In this document: positions 6,456 through 15,635 of the stretch, piece after piece
Layout: the number at the start of each line of letters is the position of its first letter
Numbering within the stretch: position 1 is the stretch's first letter
DNA from: Nostoc sp. UHCC 0870
Lineage (GTDB): Bacteria; Cyanobacteriota; Cyanobacteriia; Cyanobacteriales; Nostocaceae
DNA: 64,000 nucleotides
Reading direction: 5' to 3'
Assembly (NCBI RefSeq): GCF_022063185.1
Contig: NZ_CP091913.1
Location: 3,597,501-3,661,500 of the forward strand
Translations under genes and position numbers: made by a program
The notes under the pieces: model-generated
Databases searched by the model: none
Told to the model about the DNA's origin: nothing
The model's input: only the letters and a program-made list of their open reading frames with translations

Positions 6456-9404
6456 ATGAGAGAACGCAAACGTATAGAAACGCAACTATTGCAAACAGAA
6501 ACTCAATATCGATTGTTGTTTGCAACTAACCCCAATCCCATGTGGATTTTTGACCTTGAAACTTTGAGATTTCTAGCAGTGAATCAGGCTGCAATTCTCA
6601 ACTATGGGTACTCTGAGCCAGAGTTTCTCTCAATGACCCTTGCAGATATTCGTCCCCCTGAGCAAATTTCCTATTTACAAACTGCTATCTCCAATTTTAA
6701 GCGTTCTTCCTGCCCCATATTTGTCTGTGAAGCCAAACATTGTAAACGAGACGGTACTATCATTGATGTAGAAATTAATTCCCATCGCATCACTTGGGAA
6801 GATAAAGCAGCTGGATTTGCGCTGATAAAAGATATTACAGCAGAGAAAACTGCGCTACGCGATCGCCAGCAGAGTCAAGCCTTGTTAGAAGAAGCCCAAC
6901 AAGTCGCTCGTCTGGGAAATTGGGAATATAATCTGGAAACTGGCAAAATTAACTGGTCAAAACAGCTATTTAATTTATATAATCGAGACCCAGCCCAATT
7001 AGAACCAAACTATCAAGAACTTCTGCAAATTTTTCATCCAGAGGATGCAGAAAAACTAACTCAAGCTGTTCAACATACTATTGCTACAGGTGAATCTTAT
7101 AAACTGCTTTTGCGGGTAATTAAAGCTGACAATTCTATCATGTACCTGGAAGCGATTGGACACGCAGACTTCCATCCTAATGGAGAAATAGTTCGCCTCT
7201 ATGGTACTACCCAAGATATTACCGAACGTATCCAAGCAGAAGAAAAACTGCGCCAAAGCGAAGCACAGCTAGTCAACACTCAAAAAATTGCCCATGTCGG
7301 CAGTTGGGAGTTAGATTTCAATACTTACCAGCGCAGTTGGTCAAAGGAAACTTTTCATATTTTTGGCTTAGATCCTCATCAGGTAGAACCAAACCACGCG
7401 GAGTTTTTACAGATGGTTCACCCAGAAGATCGCGCAGCAGTGCAGACTCAGTTACGACAGATCATTGCATACAGCACCCCTTTCTGTTTGGAATACCGCA
7501 TTATCCGCCCTGATGGTTCAATCCGTTATGTGGAATCTAGGGCAGAAGTCACTCAGGATCATCAAGGAAATCTAGCCAAGCTATTTGGAGCTATTTTAGA
7601 TATTACAGAACGCAAACAAGCCGAAGCAGCCTTAGCCAGAAGTGAAGAACAACTCAGGCTAACATTTGAATTTAATCAAATTGGGACTTGGAACTGGAAT
7701 GTAAAAACTGGTGAAGTAGTCTGGAATGACAACCACTATCGTCTGTTAGGTTTAGATCCAGCCACATCAGCCGCGACGTATCAAACATGGCGGGACACTG
7801 TTCATCCAGAAGATATTGAACGAGTTGAACAGCTTGTATCCAAAGCCCTGATTGAGCATACTAATTTTGACGCGGAATATCGAGTGATTCATCCCGATGG
7901 TAGTATGCACTGGCTAACGGGGAGAGGTCGCGGAATTTATAACGCAGCAGACGAACCGATCAGAATTTTAGGCATAATTATTGATATTAGCGATCGCAAA
8001 TTTGCAGAACAAGCCCTTCAAGAAAAAGAAACCTTTTTACGCAGTATCTACAATAGCGTCGGACAGGCAATTTTTGTCGTTGATGTGATCAATAATGATT
8101 TTCGCTATGTAGGTTTAAACCATACTCACGAGATCCTCACAGGTTTAGATTCTAATGAGTTACAAGGTAAAACCCCAGAGCAGATTCTCCCACCAAATTT
8201 AGCTGCTATTATACGGCAGCATTATCAAGATTGTCTTGATGCTGGAGATACTATTACCTATGAAGAGTCTCTACCTTTCCAGGGTCAGCAAACTTGGTGG
8301 ATTACTACCCTCACGCCTTTAAAAGACGTAAATTCACGCATTTATCGTATTGTGGGTAATAGCGTCAATATTAGCGATCGCAAACGTACTGAACAGATGC
8401 TGGAACTACAAGCCGTCATTACCCGGAACATGGCTGAGGGTATTTGCTTGATTCGGGCGGATGATGGTGTAACTGTCTATACCAACCCCAAATTTGATCA
8501 GATGTTTGGTTATGAATCTGGTGAATTAATAGGTCAGCACGTTTCAGTTATCAACTACGAAGACGACGAAATTACAGCTAAGTCTGTGAATGAAGTGATT
8601 ACCGCTAATATTATGCAATATGGTGAATTCACCTATGAAGTTAAGAATATAAAAAAAGATGGTACTTGCTTTTGGTCTAGTGCCACTAGCTCTGTTTTTG
8701 AACATCCTGAACATGGCACAGTGTTTGTGACTGTTCAACAAGATATCACGGAACAAAAGCAAGCTGAGGAAAAAATTAAAGCATCTTTAAAAGAAAAAGA
8801 AGTATTACTCAAAGAAATTCACCATCGCGTTAAAAATAACCTGGGAATTGTCAGTAGTCTACTACAAATGCAGTACAGACGCACTCAAGATTCTCAAGCC
8901 ACCGCCATCCTACTAGATAGCAAAAATCGCATCGCTTCCATTTCTCTAGTACACGAAAAACTTTATCGTTCTGATGATTTAGCTAACATCAATTTTGCTC
9001 AATATATTCCAGACTTAACAACTCACTTATTTGATTCATATAATGTTAGTTCCAGTAATATTCAATTGAATATTCAAGTTGAAGATGTCAGTCTAGACAT
9101 TGAAACGGCTATTCCTTGTGGCTTAATTATTAACGAATTAGTTTCCAATGCCTTGAAATATGCCTTTCCTATAGATTGTACAGGCAAAATTCAAGTTAGC
9201 TTATCTCAGGCGAGTAATCATACCTTAATACTCATCATTCGTGATAATGGTGTTGGGCTACCTGCGGAATTTGAAAGCAAAAAAACCAAAACCCTGGGTA
9301 TGAATCTCATCCAGGGGTTAGTCAAGCAGCTAAGAGGAACACTAGAAATTAACAGTCAGCAGGGAACAGAGTTTAAAATTTCTTTTACAGCAGGTAAAGC
9401 GTAA
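6456..9404 (+). CDS. Multi-PAS sensor histidine kinase, HisKA_2 type
   Basis: A 982-residue soluble kinase. Six PAS/PAC units follow one another at about residues 17-130, 145-262, 275-395, 400-520, 525-645 and 650-770; most end in the DITERxQAE-type PAC tail. The dimerisation domain holds EIHHRVKNNLGIVSSLLQMQ with the phosphoacceptor His at 789 or 790, characteristic of HisKA_2. The ATPase domain follows with NELVSNALKYAF and DNGVGLP. No membrane segment is present, so it senses cytoplasmic signals. The ATG at 6456 lies in coiled-coil-like sequence, and a CBS relic just upstream suggests the gene was once longer. The next gene starts two bases after its stop, so the two are very likely co-transcribed and may form one pathway. 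Confidence 0.88.
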   Translation: MRERKRIETQLLQTETQYRLLFATNPNPMWIFDLETLRFLAVNQAAILNYGYSEPEFLSMTLADIRPPEQISYLQTAISNFKRSSCPIFVCEAKHCKRDGTIIDVEINSHRITWEDKAAGFALIKDITAEKTALRDRQQSQALLEEAQQVARLGNWEYNLETGKINWSKQLFNLYNRDPAQLEPNYQELLQIFHPEDAEKLTQAVQHTIATGESYKLLLRVIKADNSIMYLEAIGHADFHPNGEIVRLYGTTQDITERIQAEEKLRQSEAQLVNTQKIAHVGSWELDFNTYQRSWSKETFHIFGLDPHQVEPNHAEFLQMVHPEDRAAVQTQLRQIIAYSTPFCLEYRIIRPDGSIRYVESRAEVTQDHQGNLAKLFGAILDITERKQAEAALARSEEQLRLTFEFNQIGTWNWNVKTGEVVWNDNHYRLLGLDPATSAATYQTWRDTVHPEDIERVEQLVSKALIEHTNFDAEYRVIHPDGSMHWLTGRGRGIYNAADEPIRILGIIIDISDRKFAEQALQEKETFLRSIYNSVGQAIFVVDVINNDFRYVGLNHTHEILTGLDSNELQGKTPEQILPPNLAAIIRQHYQDCLDAGDTITYEESLPFQGQQTWWITTLTPLKDVNSRIYRIVGNSVNISDRKRTEQMLELQAVITRNMAEGICLIRADDGVTVYTNPKFDQMFGYESGELIGQHVSVINYEDDEITAKSVNEVITANIMQYGEFTYEVKNIKKDGTCFWSSATSSVFEHPEHGTVFVTVQQDITEQKQAEEKIKASLKEKEVLLKEIHHRVKNNLGIVSSLLQMQYRRTQDSQATAILLDSKNRIASISLVHEKLYRSDDLANINFAQYIPDLTTHLFDSYNVSSSNIQLNIQVEDVSLDIETAIPCGLIINELVSNALKYAFPIDCTGKIQVSLSQASNHTLILIIRDNGVGLPAEFESKKTKTLGMNLIQGLVKQLRGTLEINSQQGTEFKISFTAGKA

Positions 9405-9406
9405 AG

Positions 9407-11086
9407 ATGTTCAGTATCTCCTCAGACACACAAAAATTTAAAACAATCAGGATTCTAGTTGTAGAAGATGAATATATCTTGGCAATCAACCTGCAAGAAA
9501 CTTTAGAATCCCTAGGCTACAAAGTTGTTGATATTGCTGATACCGCCGAATTAGCAATTGCAAAAGCCACTGAGTTAAGCCCAAACTTGATTTTGATGGA
9601 TATCCGACTGCGAGGGGAAACCGACGGTATCCAAGCAGCAGAACAAATCTGGAATACTCTGCAAATTCCCATTATCTATGTCACTGGACATTCTGACAAA
9701 AGCACTGTAGAACGCGCCACCTTCACATTTCCCTTTGGCTATATCCTGAAACCAGTTAGAGATCAAGAACTTTATGTTGCAATTCAAACAGCACTCAATC
9801 GCTATGAACACGAACAATTTTTGAGTTCTGTACTGCGAGGAATGGGGGACGGGGTGATTGTTGTTGATGCTCAGTTGCACATCAAATACATGAATCAAGT
9901 TGCTGAAGCACTCACAGGATGGCAACTAAATCAAGCCAAAGACCAAATAGTAACTGAAATCTTACAACTAATTGACGAGAAAACCCTACAATCAGCCCCA
10001 AATCCCCTGTTCTCTGCTATTCAACAAGCCACAACTATCTATCTAGGCAGTGATATCCTATTAAGCACTAAAGATGGCACATCAATTCCCATTGCAGATA
10101 GTGCTACTTGCTTGCGAGATCACAATGGTCTGATTACAGGCGGTGTGATGGTATTCCGAGATGATACCCAAAGAAGACTAGCAGAAGAAAGCAATCTTGC
10201 AGCCGAGCGTTCCCGCCAGCTAGAATTGCAAATGGTAGAGATGCAAAGAATCAACCAGTTAAAAGAGGATTTTTTGGCTACTACTTCCCATGAAATGCGA
10301 TCGCCATTATCGAACATCAAAATGGCTATTAGTACCCTTAAAGATATTCTCAATCAACAAAATATTTTTAAAGCTTTTTCCCCAGATGCTTTCGAGTCTA
10401 CATTTCATTACTTGAATATCCTCTATTATGAATGCGAACGGGAATTAAATTTAGTGGATGATTTGCTGAGTATGCGAATCATGGATGCAGAATCTTATCC
10501 ATTAGAGTTAACTTTGATTCAAGTCCAAGAATGGCTACCTCAACTAGTTGAAAGTTTTCAAGATATTACCCAAAATCAAAAACAGATTTTAAAAGTAACT
10601 GTTCCGCCAGACTTACCATCTTTAGTTTCTGATTTAGGTCTTTTAACTCGCATCATGTCAGAGTTACTCACCAATGCTTGTAAGTACACTCCTCCTTTTG
10701 GTCATATCACAGTAACCGTTCATTTTACCCAAAACCCGAAAAATCTCCGCAATCAGGATAATCCCGTAGATGGTGACGAGTTTCATCTATTACCCTCCTT
10801 GCAAATTACAGTTAACAATTCTGGAGTAGACATTCCCACACAAGAACAATCTCATATTTTTGAACCTTTCTATCAAATCTCTCAAAATACAACAAAAGAC
10901 CAGTTATCAATTTTTGACGCATCTTACCAACTTCCTCAAGGTGATTCCTGGCAAGATAGTGGTACAGGTTTGGGGTTAGCATTGGTTAAAAAGTTAGTGG
11001 AATATCTCCAAGGCACAATTGAAGTTAAGAGTGGTAACGGTTTGACAAGTTTTACGATTCAGTTGCCTTTAAGATTTTCAAAGTAA
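9407..11086 (+). CDS. Response regulator-PAS-histidine kinase
   Basis: A 559-residue protein with the receiver at the front. REC spans about residues 13-125 with VEDE and phosphoacceptor Asp65 (LILMDIRL). PAS covers about 140-262. A HisKA domain carries SHEMRSPL with His295, and the HATPase has NELLTNACKYTP and GTGLGLALVKKL near the end. A linker of about 40 residues in the ATPase, around ISQNTTKDQLSIFDASYQ, is longer than usual. A receiver ahead of its own kinase core suggests that it is a target of another kinase, and the adjacent HisKA_2 kinase, two bases upstream, is the obvious candidate. No DNA-binding domain is present, so the final output lies elsewhere. Confidence 0.88.
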   Translation: MFSISSDTQKFKTIRILVVEDEYILAINLQETLESLGYKVVDIADTAELAIAKATELSPNLILMDIRLRGETDGIQAAEQIWNTLQIPIIYVTGHSDKSTVERATFTFPFGYILKPVRDQELYVAIQTALNRYEHEQFLSSVLRGMGDGVIVVDAQLHIKYMNQVAEALTGWQLNQAKDQIVTEILQLIDEKTLQSAPNPLFSAIQQATTIYLGSDILLSTKDGTSIPIADSATCLRDHNGLITGGVMVFRDDTQRRLAEESNLAAERSRQLELQMVEMQRINQLKEDFLATTSHEMRSPLSNIKMAISTLKDILNQQNIFKAFSPDAFESTFHYLNILYYECERELNLVDDLLSMRIMDAESYPLELTLIQVQEWLPQLVESFQDITQNQKQILKVTVPPDLPSLVSDLGLLTRIMSELLTNACKYTPPFGHITVTVHFTQNPKNLRNQDNPVDGDEFHLLPSLQITVNNSGVDIPTQEQSHIFEPFYQISQNTTKDQLSIFDASYQLPQGDSWQDSGTGLGLALVKKLVEYLQGTIEVKSGNGLTSFTIQLPLRFSK

Positions 11087-11330
11087 CGTAAACTTCTTAC
11101 ATAAATGCTGAAGCTGTCATGTTGAGCAAAGCGAAACATCTCTTAGATTCTACATTTCATTCAGAATGACACATCTTATTTTTGGACTCTTGCAAGAGGT
11201 CTAGTGTTTTGATATACAATCTTGATGCTCTGAGAGAATATTTTATCTATCTAATGGCAGAATTGCAGTGTAGGCGATAAATACTAAATAAATAACTATT
11301 CCGATCACCTGACGAACTGGAATTTTAAAT

Positions 11331-11368
11331 CTACCCGTTACTATCTAGCAACGGGAGATTTTTTTTAT
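11331..11368. terminator. Bidirectional hairpin terminator
   Basis: CTCCCGTT-type arms (CCCGTT 11334-11339, AACGGG 11350-11355) followed by AGATTTTTTTT on the plus strand and an AATTTT-type tract on the other side. It lies between the convergent sensor-kinase gene and the minus-strand zinc-ribbon gene. Confidence 0.7.
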
Positions 11369-11496
11369 AAATATAAAATTATGTGCCTAGATGTAGCTTG
11401 GGTTGAGGCTTTGCGTAGGTGCAGCCTTATCGGTAGATTAACCCAAAATTGATAACGGTGTTGGGTTTTCATGGTCAACATAATTCGTAATTGATA

Positions 11497-11614
11497 ATGG
11501 ACTAACGTCCCGCTACGCTCTAAGCGCAGCTATGCCGCAGGCTTTACGTAATTCGTAGTTACAATCAGTAGTGGCTTGCACCCTCTTTAATTACGAATTA
11601 CGAATTACGAATTA
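11497..11614. repeat. STRR arrays (AATTACG heptamer) with a GC-rich insert
   Basis: The heptamer tract TAATTCGTAATT is broken at 11497-11548 by a GC-rich piece beginning ATGGACTAACGTCCCGCTAC and ending GCAGGCTTTACG, after which the tract resumes. A second clean heptamer array, AATTACG, fills 11589-11614. Related inserts occur at 17649-17676 and elsewhere in the window. The rest of the 540-base gap holds nothing gene-like. Confidence 0.65.
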
Positions 11615-11626
11615 GTAATTATTTAG

Positions 11627-12490
11627 TCAAGGGTTACAGTACATACATTGAGCAGGATTGGCAAATTTTTGACCATTAGGAAATAATTGTTCTTGTCTAA
11701 AACCACATTTTTTACATTGATATATGACTGTATGGATTAATGTAGTTGGCGTATGACAAACTTCACAGGGTAATCCGGGAATGCGTTCAGTAACTTCAAA
11801 TCCTGGTGTTTGGCATTTAGGGCAACAACTGTTGATTTTATGTAGTAAATTACGGGTAGCTTTTTCTATATTTTTCATGCGGGTTGGATTGTAAATTGCC
11901 CGCATATCTGTCTCAAGATTTATTTTGTTGTTATGTGCATTTTCTAAAGCAAAGTTCACAGCATCTAGGAATTTTTCTTCGGTGTTAATACCTTTGATAA
12001 CTTCACTACGGCAATTTTCTGAAACTTCAAACCAGACACAAATGCCATGTTTAGGGAAGCCTATCTTATGAGCAAATTCATAGGCTTCTGCTACACTTTT
12101 AACAACCTGATGATTAAAATTAGTATCTGTAGAAAATTCCTCACCAATAATTTCTAAATTATTAACTTTATCTAATAAAACTACGATTTCTAGATTAGCG
12201 TAAATATAAGGTACTATGGGATGAGGATTAAAACTACCTTCGCTAGCGATCGCTAAATTTTCTCCAGTGAGTTCTAAAGCTTTTTGGGCTTTTAACTTAG
12301 CGGCGGCGATTTGCGTACCTGGGCGTTTAATGTCTCTGGTAAATGTACCGAAAATATCTGTATTAAATTCTTGGGGTACTATAGCCCTAATTCCTAATTC
12401 CTGTTCTAATAAGGGAGCAATCACTTTTTCTTTGTGGTGCATTGTCGCTATGACAGCCACGCGATCGCTAAATAATTCCTGATATTTCAT
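11627..12490 (-). CDS. Conserved protein with C-terminal zinc ribbon (DUF6671-like)
   Basis: A 287-residue protein I cannot assign to a reaction. The first 210 residues are a mixed alpha/beta domain beginning MKYQELFSDRVAVIATMHHK, with GTFTRDIKRPGTQIAAAK and IASEGSF motifs. The last 70 residues carry four cysteine pairs (CPKC, CEVC, CKKC, CMYC), enough for two zinc ribbons. It resembles proteins listed as DUF6671, which I name tentatively. Start ATG 12490 is the first codon of the frame. hemJ lies 72 bases upstream on the same strand, so co-transcription is possible. The zinc ribbons suggest nucleic acid or protein contacts, but this is inference. Confidence 0.6.
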   Translation of the reverse strand: MKYQELFSDRVAVIATMHHKEKVIAPLLEQELGIRAIVPQEFNTDIFGTFTRDIKRPGTQIAAAKLKAQKALELTGENLAIASEGSFNPHPIVPYIYANLEIVVLLDKVNNLEIIGEEFSTDTNFNHQVVKSVAEAYEFAHKIGFPKHGICVWFEVSENCRSEVIKGINTEEKFLDAVNFALENAHNNKINLETDMRAIYNPTRMKNIEKATRNLLHKINSCCPKCQTPGFEVTERIPGLPCEVCHTPTTLIHTVIYQCKKCGFRQEQLFPNGQKFANPAQCMYCNP

Positions 12491-12562
12491 ATAAGATATA
12501 CCTGAGATATCGCAACTATTTTGTGATATTTCCTAATGCTACGATATCTCCGGCAATCCAGT

Positions 12563-13147
12563 CTAACTTTGTTCTTGAGGAACTTGTCCTATTTGGGCTG
12601 TCAGTTTCTCTTTATCCAGCCTGCGTTTTCTGGCGTATAGTTGAATTGTCACCGCCATCAAAATAATCAGTGCAAAAATCAACCAAGCTGTCAGGTCGGT
12701 GGGTAGATTATTCTTAAACACAGCCAGCATCACTATCACTACTAGCATAACTGTAGGTGCTTCATTCAACGCCCGTAACTGCTGCCCACTCCAGCGACAT
12801 TCATCGGCGGCTAACTTCTTCATTAACCGACCGCAGTAATGATGATAACCCAACAGCAAAACCACAAACAGCAACTTGAAGTGTAACCAACCCTCTTTTA
12901 AAACTTCCGGTTCTGTACTTAATAAACCAATAGCCATTGCTACCGTCACCAACATTCCTGGGGTAGTAATGATGTTATAGAGGCGTTTTTCCATAATTTG
13001 ATACTGATTTTTCAGTATCGTCCGTGCTGGTTCTGGTTCTTGGTTAGCTTCTACATGATAGATAAATAGACGTACCAGGTAGAACAACCCCGCAAACCAA
13101 ACCACAATGCCAATAATATGAAATGCTTTAAACCAGGAATAAGCCAT
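12563..13147 (-). CDS. hemJ: Protoporphyrinogen IX oxidase HemJ
   Basis: A 194-residue membrane protein that oxidises protoporphyrinogen IX to protoporphyrin IX, the last step shared by heme and chlorophyll synthesis. The frame extends upstream to a TTG at 13183, but ATG 13147 gives the family N-terminus MAYSWFKAFHIIGIVVWFAG with its conserved His10. Membrane segments lie at about 6-26, 56-78, 86-105, 124-141 and 148-168. The conserved NQYQIMEKRLYNIITTPGM stretch in the first loop is intact. HemJ replaces HemG/HemY in most cyanobacteria. Heme genes ctaA and ctaB lie about 8 kb away, but nothing shows that they are co-regulated. Confidence 0.88.
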   Translation of the reverse strand: MAYSWFKAFHIIGIVVWFAGLFYLVRLFIYHVEANQEPEPARTILKNQYQIMEKRLYNIITTPGMLVTVAMAIGLLSTEPEVLKEGWLHFKLLFVVLLLGYHHYCGRLMKKLAADECRWSGQQLRALNEAPTVMLVVIVMLAVFKNNLPTDLTAWLIFALIILMAVTIQLYARKRRLDKEKLTAQIGQVPQEQS

Positions 13148-13209
13148 GAATTGCAACCTGCCTTTGTGAATCTCTTCTCTCAATAATTGCCGGTACTATC
13201 ATTATCAGG

Positions 13210-13891
13210 TTACGGCAAAACTTGATTCCACATTGCAGATATGTGAAGAAGTGTAACTTTCAGCAGGGGATTGGGGACTGAGGACTGGAAGATAGACATG
13301 ATTTTCAGCACAAACCATTGCATGAATCCGAGTGAAGTACCAACTATTGCACCAGATACAGATACCCAAAACCACCCGTCAGAATAATAACTATAACTCT
13401 GATTTGAAAATGGAGTTGCCAGAAAAATTCCTATAGCCGTACCTAAAACAGTGAACAATACCCACTACTTACAAGGAAACAGATGTCTCAGTATTAACCA
13501 CTGTATACTGCCCCACAAAGTAAAAGGAATAATAAAACCAATTCGCAATTCGCAATTCGCAATTCGCAATTAAACTAAGCCACCCACAAGGGGTGGGGTT
13601 TTTACCTACCTTGCGATACAAGGACTGTTTCGCCCACCAGGGGCGAGGTTTTGAACCTTCACTTTTTGATAAAACAAGCGTTATAAAAGTCAAAGGATTA
13701 CTAGAACTTTGATTCATTTTGAACATAACGAGCCAGACAAGCAAGGCCACGGTATTTGCTAACATCCATTGTAGCCAAAAGCTCCGTCCAACGGTCGTAG
13801 TTTGAGTTGCTACTGGAGTTGTTGCTGGTGGCTGGGGTGGATTTATCTCCGTTATAGGAAATAGGGCATGGAAACCTGACTTATTCCCCAA
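13210..13891 (-). pseudogene. Broken membrane-protein gene
   Basis: Two minus-strand fragments look like parts of one former membrane protein. The front part (13891 to about 13700) encodes a Pro/Thr-rich segment then SFWLQWMLANTVALLVWLV, typical of cyanobacterial multi-span proteins with repeated QW motifs. It then runs into repeats and hairpins. The back part starts about 13515 with WGSIQWLILRHLF, meets an in-frame TAG at 13465-13467 and continues as WVLFTVLGTAIG and GTSLGFMQWFVLK. The two parts are in different frames. So the gene carries an insertion of roughly 170 bases plus a nonsense codon. No intact start with a good ribosome site is visible. Function is unknown. Confidence 0.7.
13540..13646. 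mobile_element. Insert with two related hairpins plus AATTCGC repeats
   Basis: Heptamer AATTCGC repeats (13540-13570) are followed by two hairpins of the same design: CCACCC-ACAAG-GGGTGG at 13580-13596 and TCGCCC-ACCAG-GGGCGA at 13630-13646. They share flanks and loop pattern. The block interrupts the membrane-protein pseudogene. It may be a small palindrome-based element; the limits are uncertain. Confidence 0.5.
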
Positions 13892-13892
13892 T

Positions 13893-14264
13893 TCAATCTT
13901 CTAATTGCTGACTTGGTATTTCTACTGCTGTGACATCAATTGTCCCTTCTGGTGCGAAGCGTTGAAAATGACCTTTTTGTACTGTTAGTTGTTCTCCACA
14001 GTTAGGACACTGCAATTGGCTATTATTTAAACCTGTAAATTCATATGCACAGACCGGACATTTATCAGCCACCAAGTTGCGTTCTAACCACCAGCGCAAC
14101 CCAAAAAACGCTACCACAGGGGCTAGCAATAGCAATCCAAAAAGAATCACCAACGAATTTACTAACCAGCCCAAACCCAAAGAAGCCAGCAACCAAGTAA
14201 CTGCTAACAGTGTCAGCAAGGGACGGAGATTCAAAAGATTCAGTTGAGAATTGTTAAGCCGCAT
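13893..14264 (-). CDS. Membrane protein with C-terminal zinc ribbon
   Basis: A 123-residue protein with two membrane segments (about residues 15-33 and 35-58) followed by a single zinc ribbon (CPVC at about 69-72 and CPNC about 20 residues later). The tail is hydrophilic and acidic. It resembles short cyanobacterial proteins of unknown role that pair a membrane hairpin with a rubredoxin-like metal site. The pseudogene begins two bases downstream of its stop, so the two were probably once an operon. Start ATG 14264 is the only reasonable one. Function is unknown; metal binding is inferred from the four cysteines. Confidence 0.6.
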   Translation of the reverse strand: MRLNNSQLNLLNLRPLLTLLAVTWLLASLGLGWLVNSLVILFGLLLLAPVVAFFGLRWWLERNLVADKCPVCAYEFTGLNNSQLQCPNCGEQLTVQKGHFQRFAPEGTIDVTAVEIPSQQLED

Positions 14265-14334
14265 TTTTAAATATTATCTTGCTCTTTCTCTAGGATAACG
14301 AGTTTATTCGATGGTCATTAATCATTAGTTACTC

Positions 14335-15543
14335 TCACCTGTCCCCTGTCCCCTGTCCCCTCTCAAGTAGAGACAAAAGTTGCTGTTGCAAGGCTGCTTG
14401 ACCAAAATTAGCGATCGCCTGTTCTCTTAGCCATTGTCCATCACAACGCGGATCTTTTCCTTGAAGAATTTCGATACAAGCTGCGGCTACGGCTTCTGGA
14501 TTACGGTGGGGGACTTGCCACCCAACTTTACCATCTTGCAAGGGGTCAGCAGATCCATCATTATCACCAGATAATACTGGTATGCCACAGGCCATAGCCT
14601 CTAAATAAACAATGCCAAAACCTTCTTGAGACGGCATGATATAGGCATCAGCGAGGCGGTAATGTGCTATTAAATCTTCTGTAGGGACAAAACCAGCAAA
14701 GACAACGCGATCGCTTACACCTAAATCTTGGGCTAGCTGTGCTAATCGCGGTTGGTCATCCCCGCGACCAATAACTAAATATTTTACTTCTGGGAACACC
14801 TGTAATATTTTGGGTAAGGCGCGAATTGTCACATCTACACCTTTATATATATCTCCTGACCACAATCGCGCTACGGTCATGATGACCTTAGCATCCGTTA
14901 AGCCGTATTTCGTTACTAATTCCGGTAGCTTTGCGCCGGGAGTAAATCTATCCCCATCAATGGCACAAGGTAGCATTCTGACCTTGTTAGGATCTATGCC
15001 ATTAGCAGCACAGGCTTGATCACGACTATAGCGGCTAATTGTCCAAATTTCGTTTGCTGCGGCTATTGCGCGGCGTTCTCGTTTTGGGAGTTCTTGCCAA
15101 ACTTCTTTACCATAGGTGAGGATGGTGTAAGGAATCCCCAGTGGTTGACAGAGGGTTTGGATAAGTGCAGCCAGTTTAATATGACCGCAGAAAACCCGTT
15201 CGGGGCGGTTTTGCAATAAATACTTAAGTAATGCCCCAGCCATTGTAATTCTTCCCATCTGGGGCGACTGATTTTTAAAGTAATAAAATTTTAAGCCATG
15301 ACCGTCTATCGGTCGTAGACTATCGCCCTCAAACGGATTTGAACAATTGGGACTATCGCGCAACAAAAATACTTCTGCTTGATAACCTGCACCCAAGCTT
15401 AAATAAGCACGAAAAATATCCTTCACATAGGATTGAATACCACCTTCCAGTGCAAAAATCTCTAAGAACACAAAAACATGATTAACTTGTTGACTGGAAT
15501 CTGCACCCAAATTAATTTTTTCTGCCACTGGATCAATTAGCAT
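14335..15543 (-). CDS. Glycosyltransferase family 4
   Basis: A 402-residue GT-B fold glycosyltransferase. The N-terminal domain begins after a short lead with LEIFALEGGIQSYVKDI, the glycine-rich acceptor loop. The C-terminal domain has MTVARLW, IGRGDDQPRL and the nucleotide-sugar motif PSQEGFGIVYLEAMACGIPV near residues 305-325, with the E-x7-E pair of GT4. It probably transfers a hexose in polysaccharide or glycolipid synthesis; donor and acceptor are unknown. A GDP-mannose dehydratase-like gene lies about 90 bases upstream on the same strand, which hints at GDP-sugar use. The last residues, RGQGTGDR, and the stop come from a CACCTGT-type heptamer array, so the C-terminus was shaped by repeat growth. 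Confidence 0.88.
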   Translation of the reverse strand: MLIDPVAEKINLGADSSQQVNHVFVFLEIFALEGGIQSYVKDIFRAYLSLGAGYQAEVFLLRDSPNCSNPFEGDSLRPIDGHGLKFYYFKNQSPQMGRITMAGALLKYLLQNRPERVFCGHIKLAALIQTLCQPLGIPYTILTYGKEVWQELPKRERRAIAAANEIWTISRYSRDQACAANGIDPNKVRMLPCAIDGDRFTPGAKLPELVTKYGLTDAKVIMTVARLWSGDIYKGVDVTIRALPKILQVFPEVKYLVIGRGDDQPRLAQLAQDLGVSDRVVFAGFVPTEDLIAHYRLADAYIMPSQEGFGIVYLEAMACGIPVLSGDNDGSADPLQDGKVGWQVPHRNPEAVAAACIEILQGKDPRCDGQWLREQAIANFGQAALQQQLLSLLERGQGTGDR

Positions 15544-15594
15544 TGATATTCTTATTATTTATTTAATTTATGAAATACACCCAGGAAGGGAAGT

Positions 15595-15622
15595 TGATAA
15601 CTGATAACTGATAACTGATAAC
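15595..15622. repeat. STRR heptamer ATAACTG
   Basis: About four units of TGATAACTGATAACTG-type heptamers lie between the GT4 gene and the dehydratase gene. Confidence 0.8.
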
Positions 15623-15635
15623 TGTTAAAAGCACT

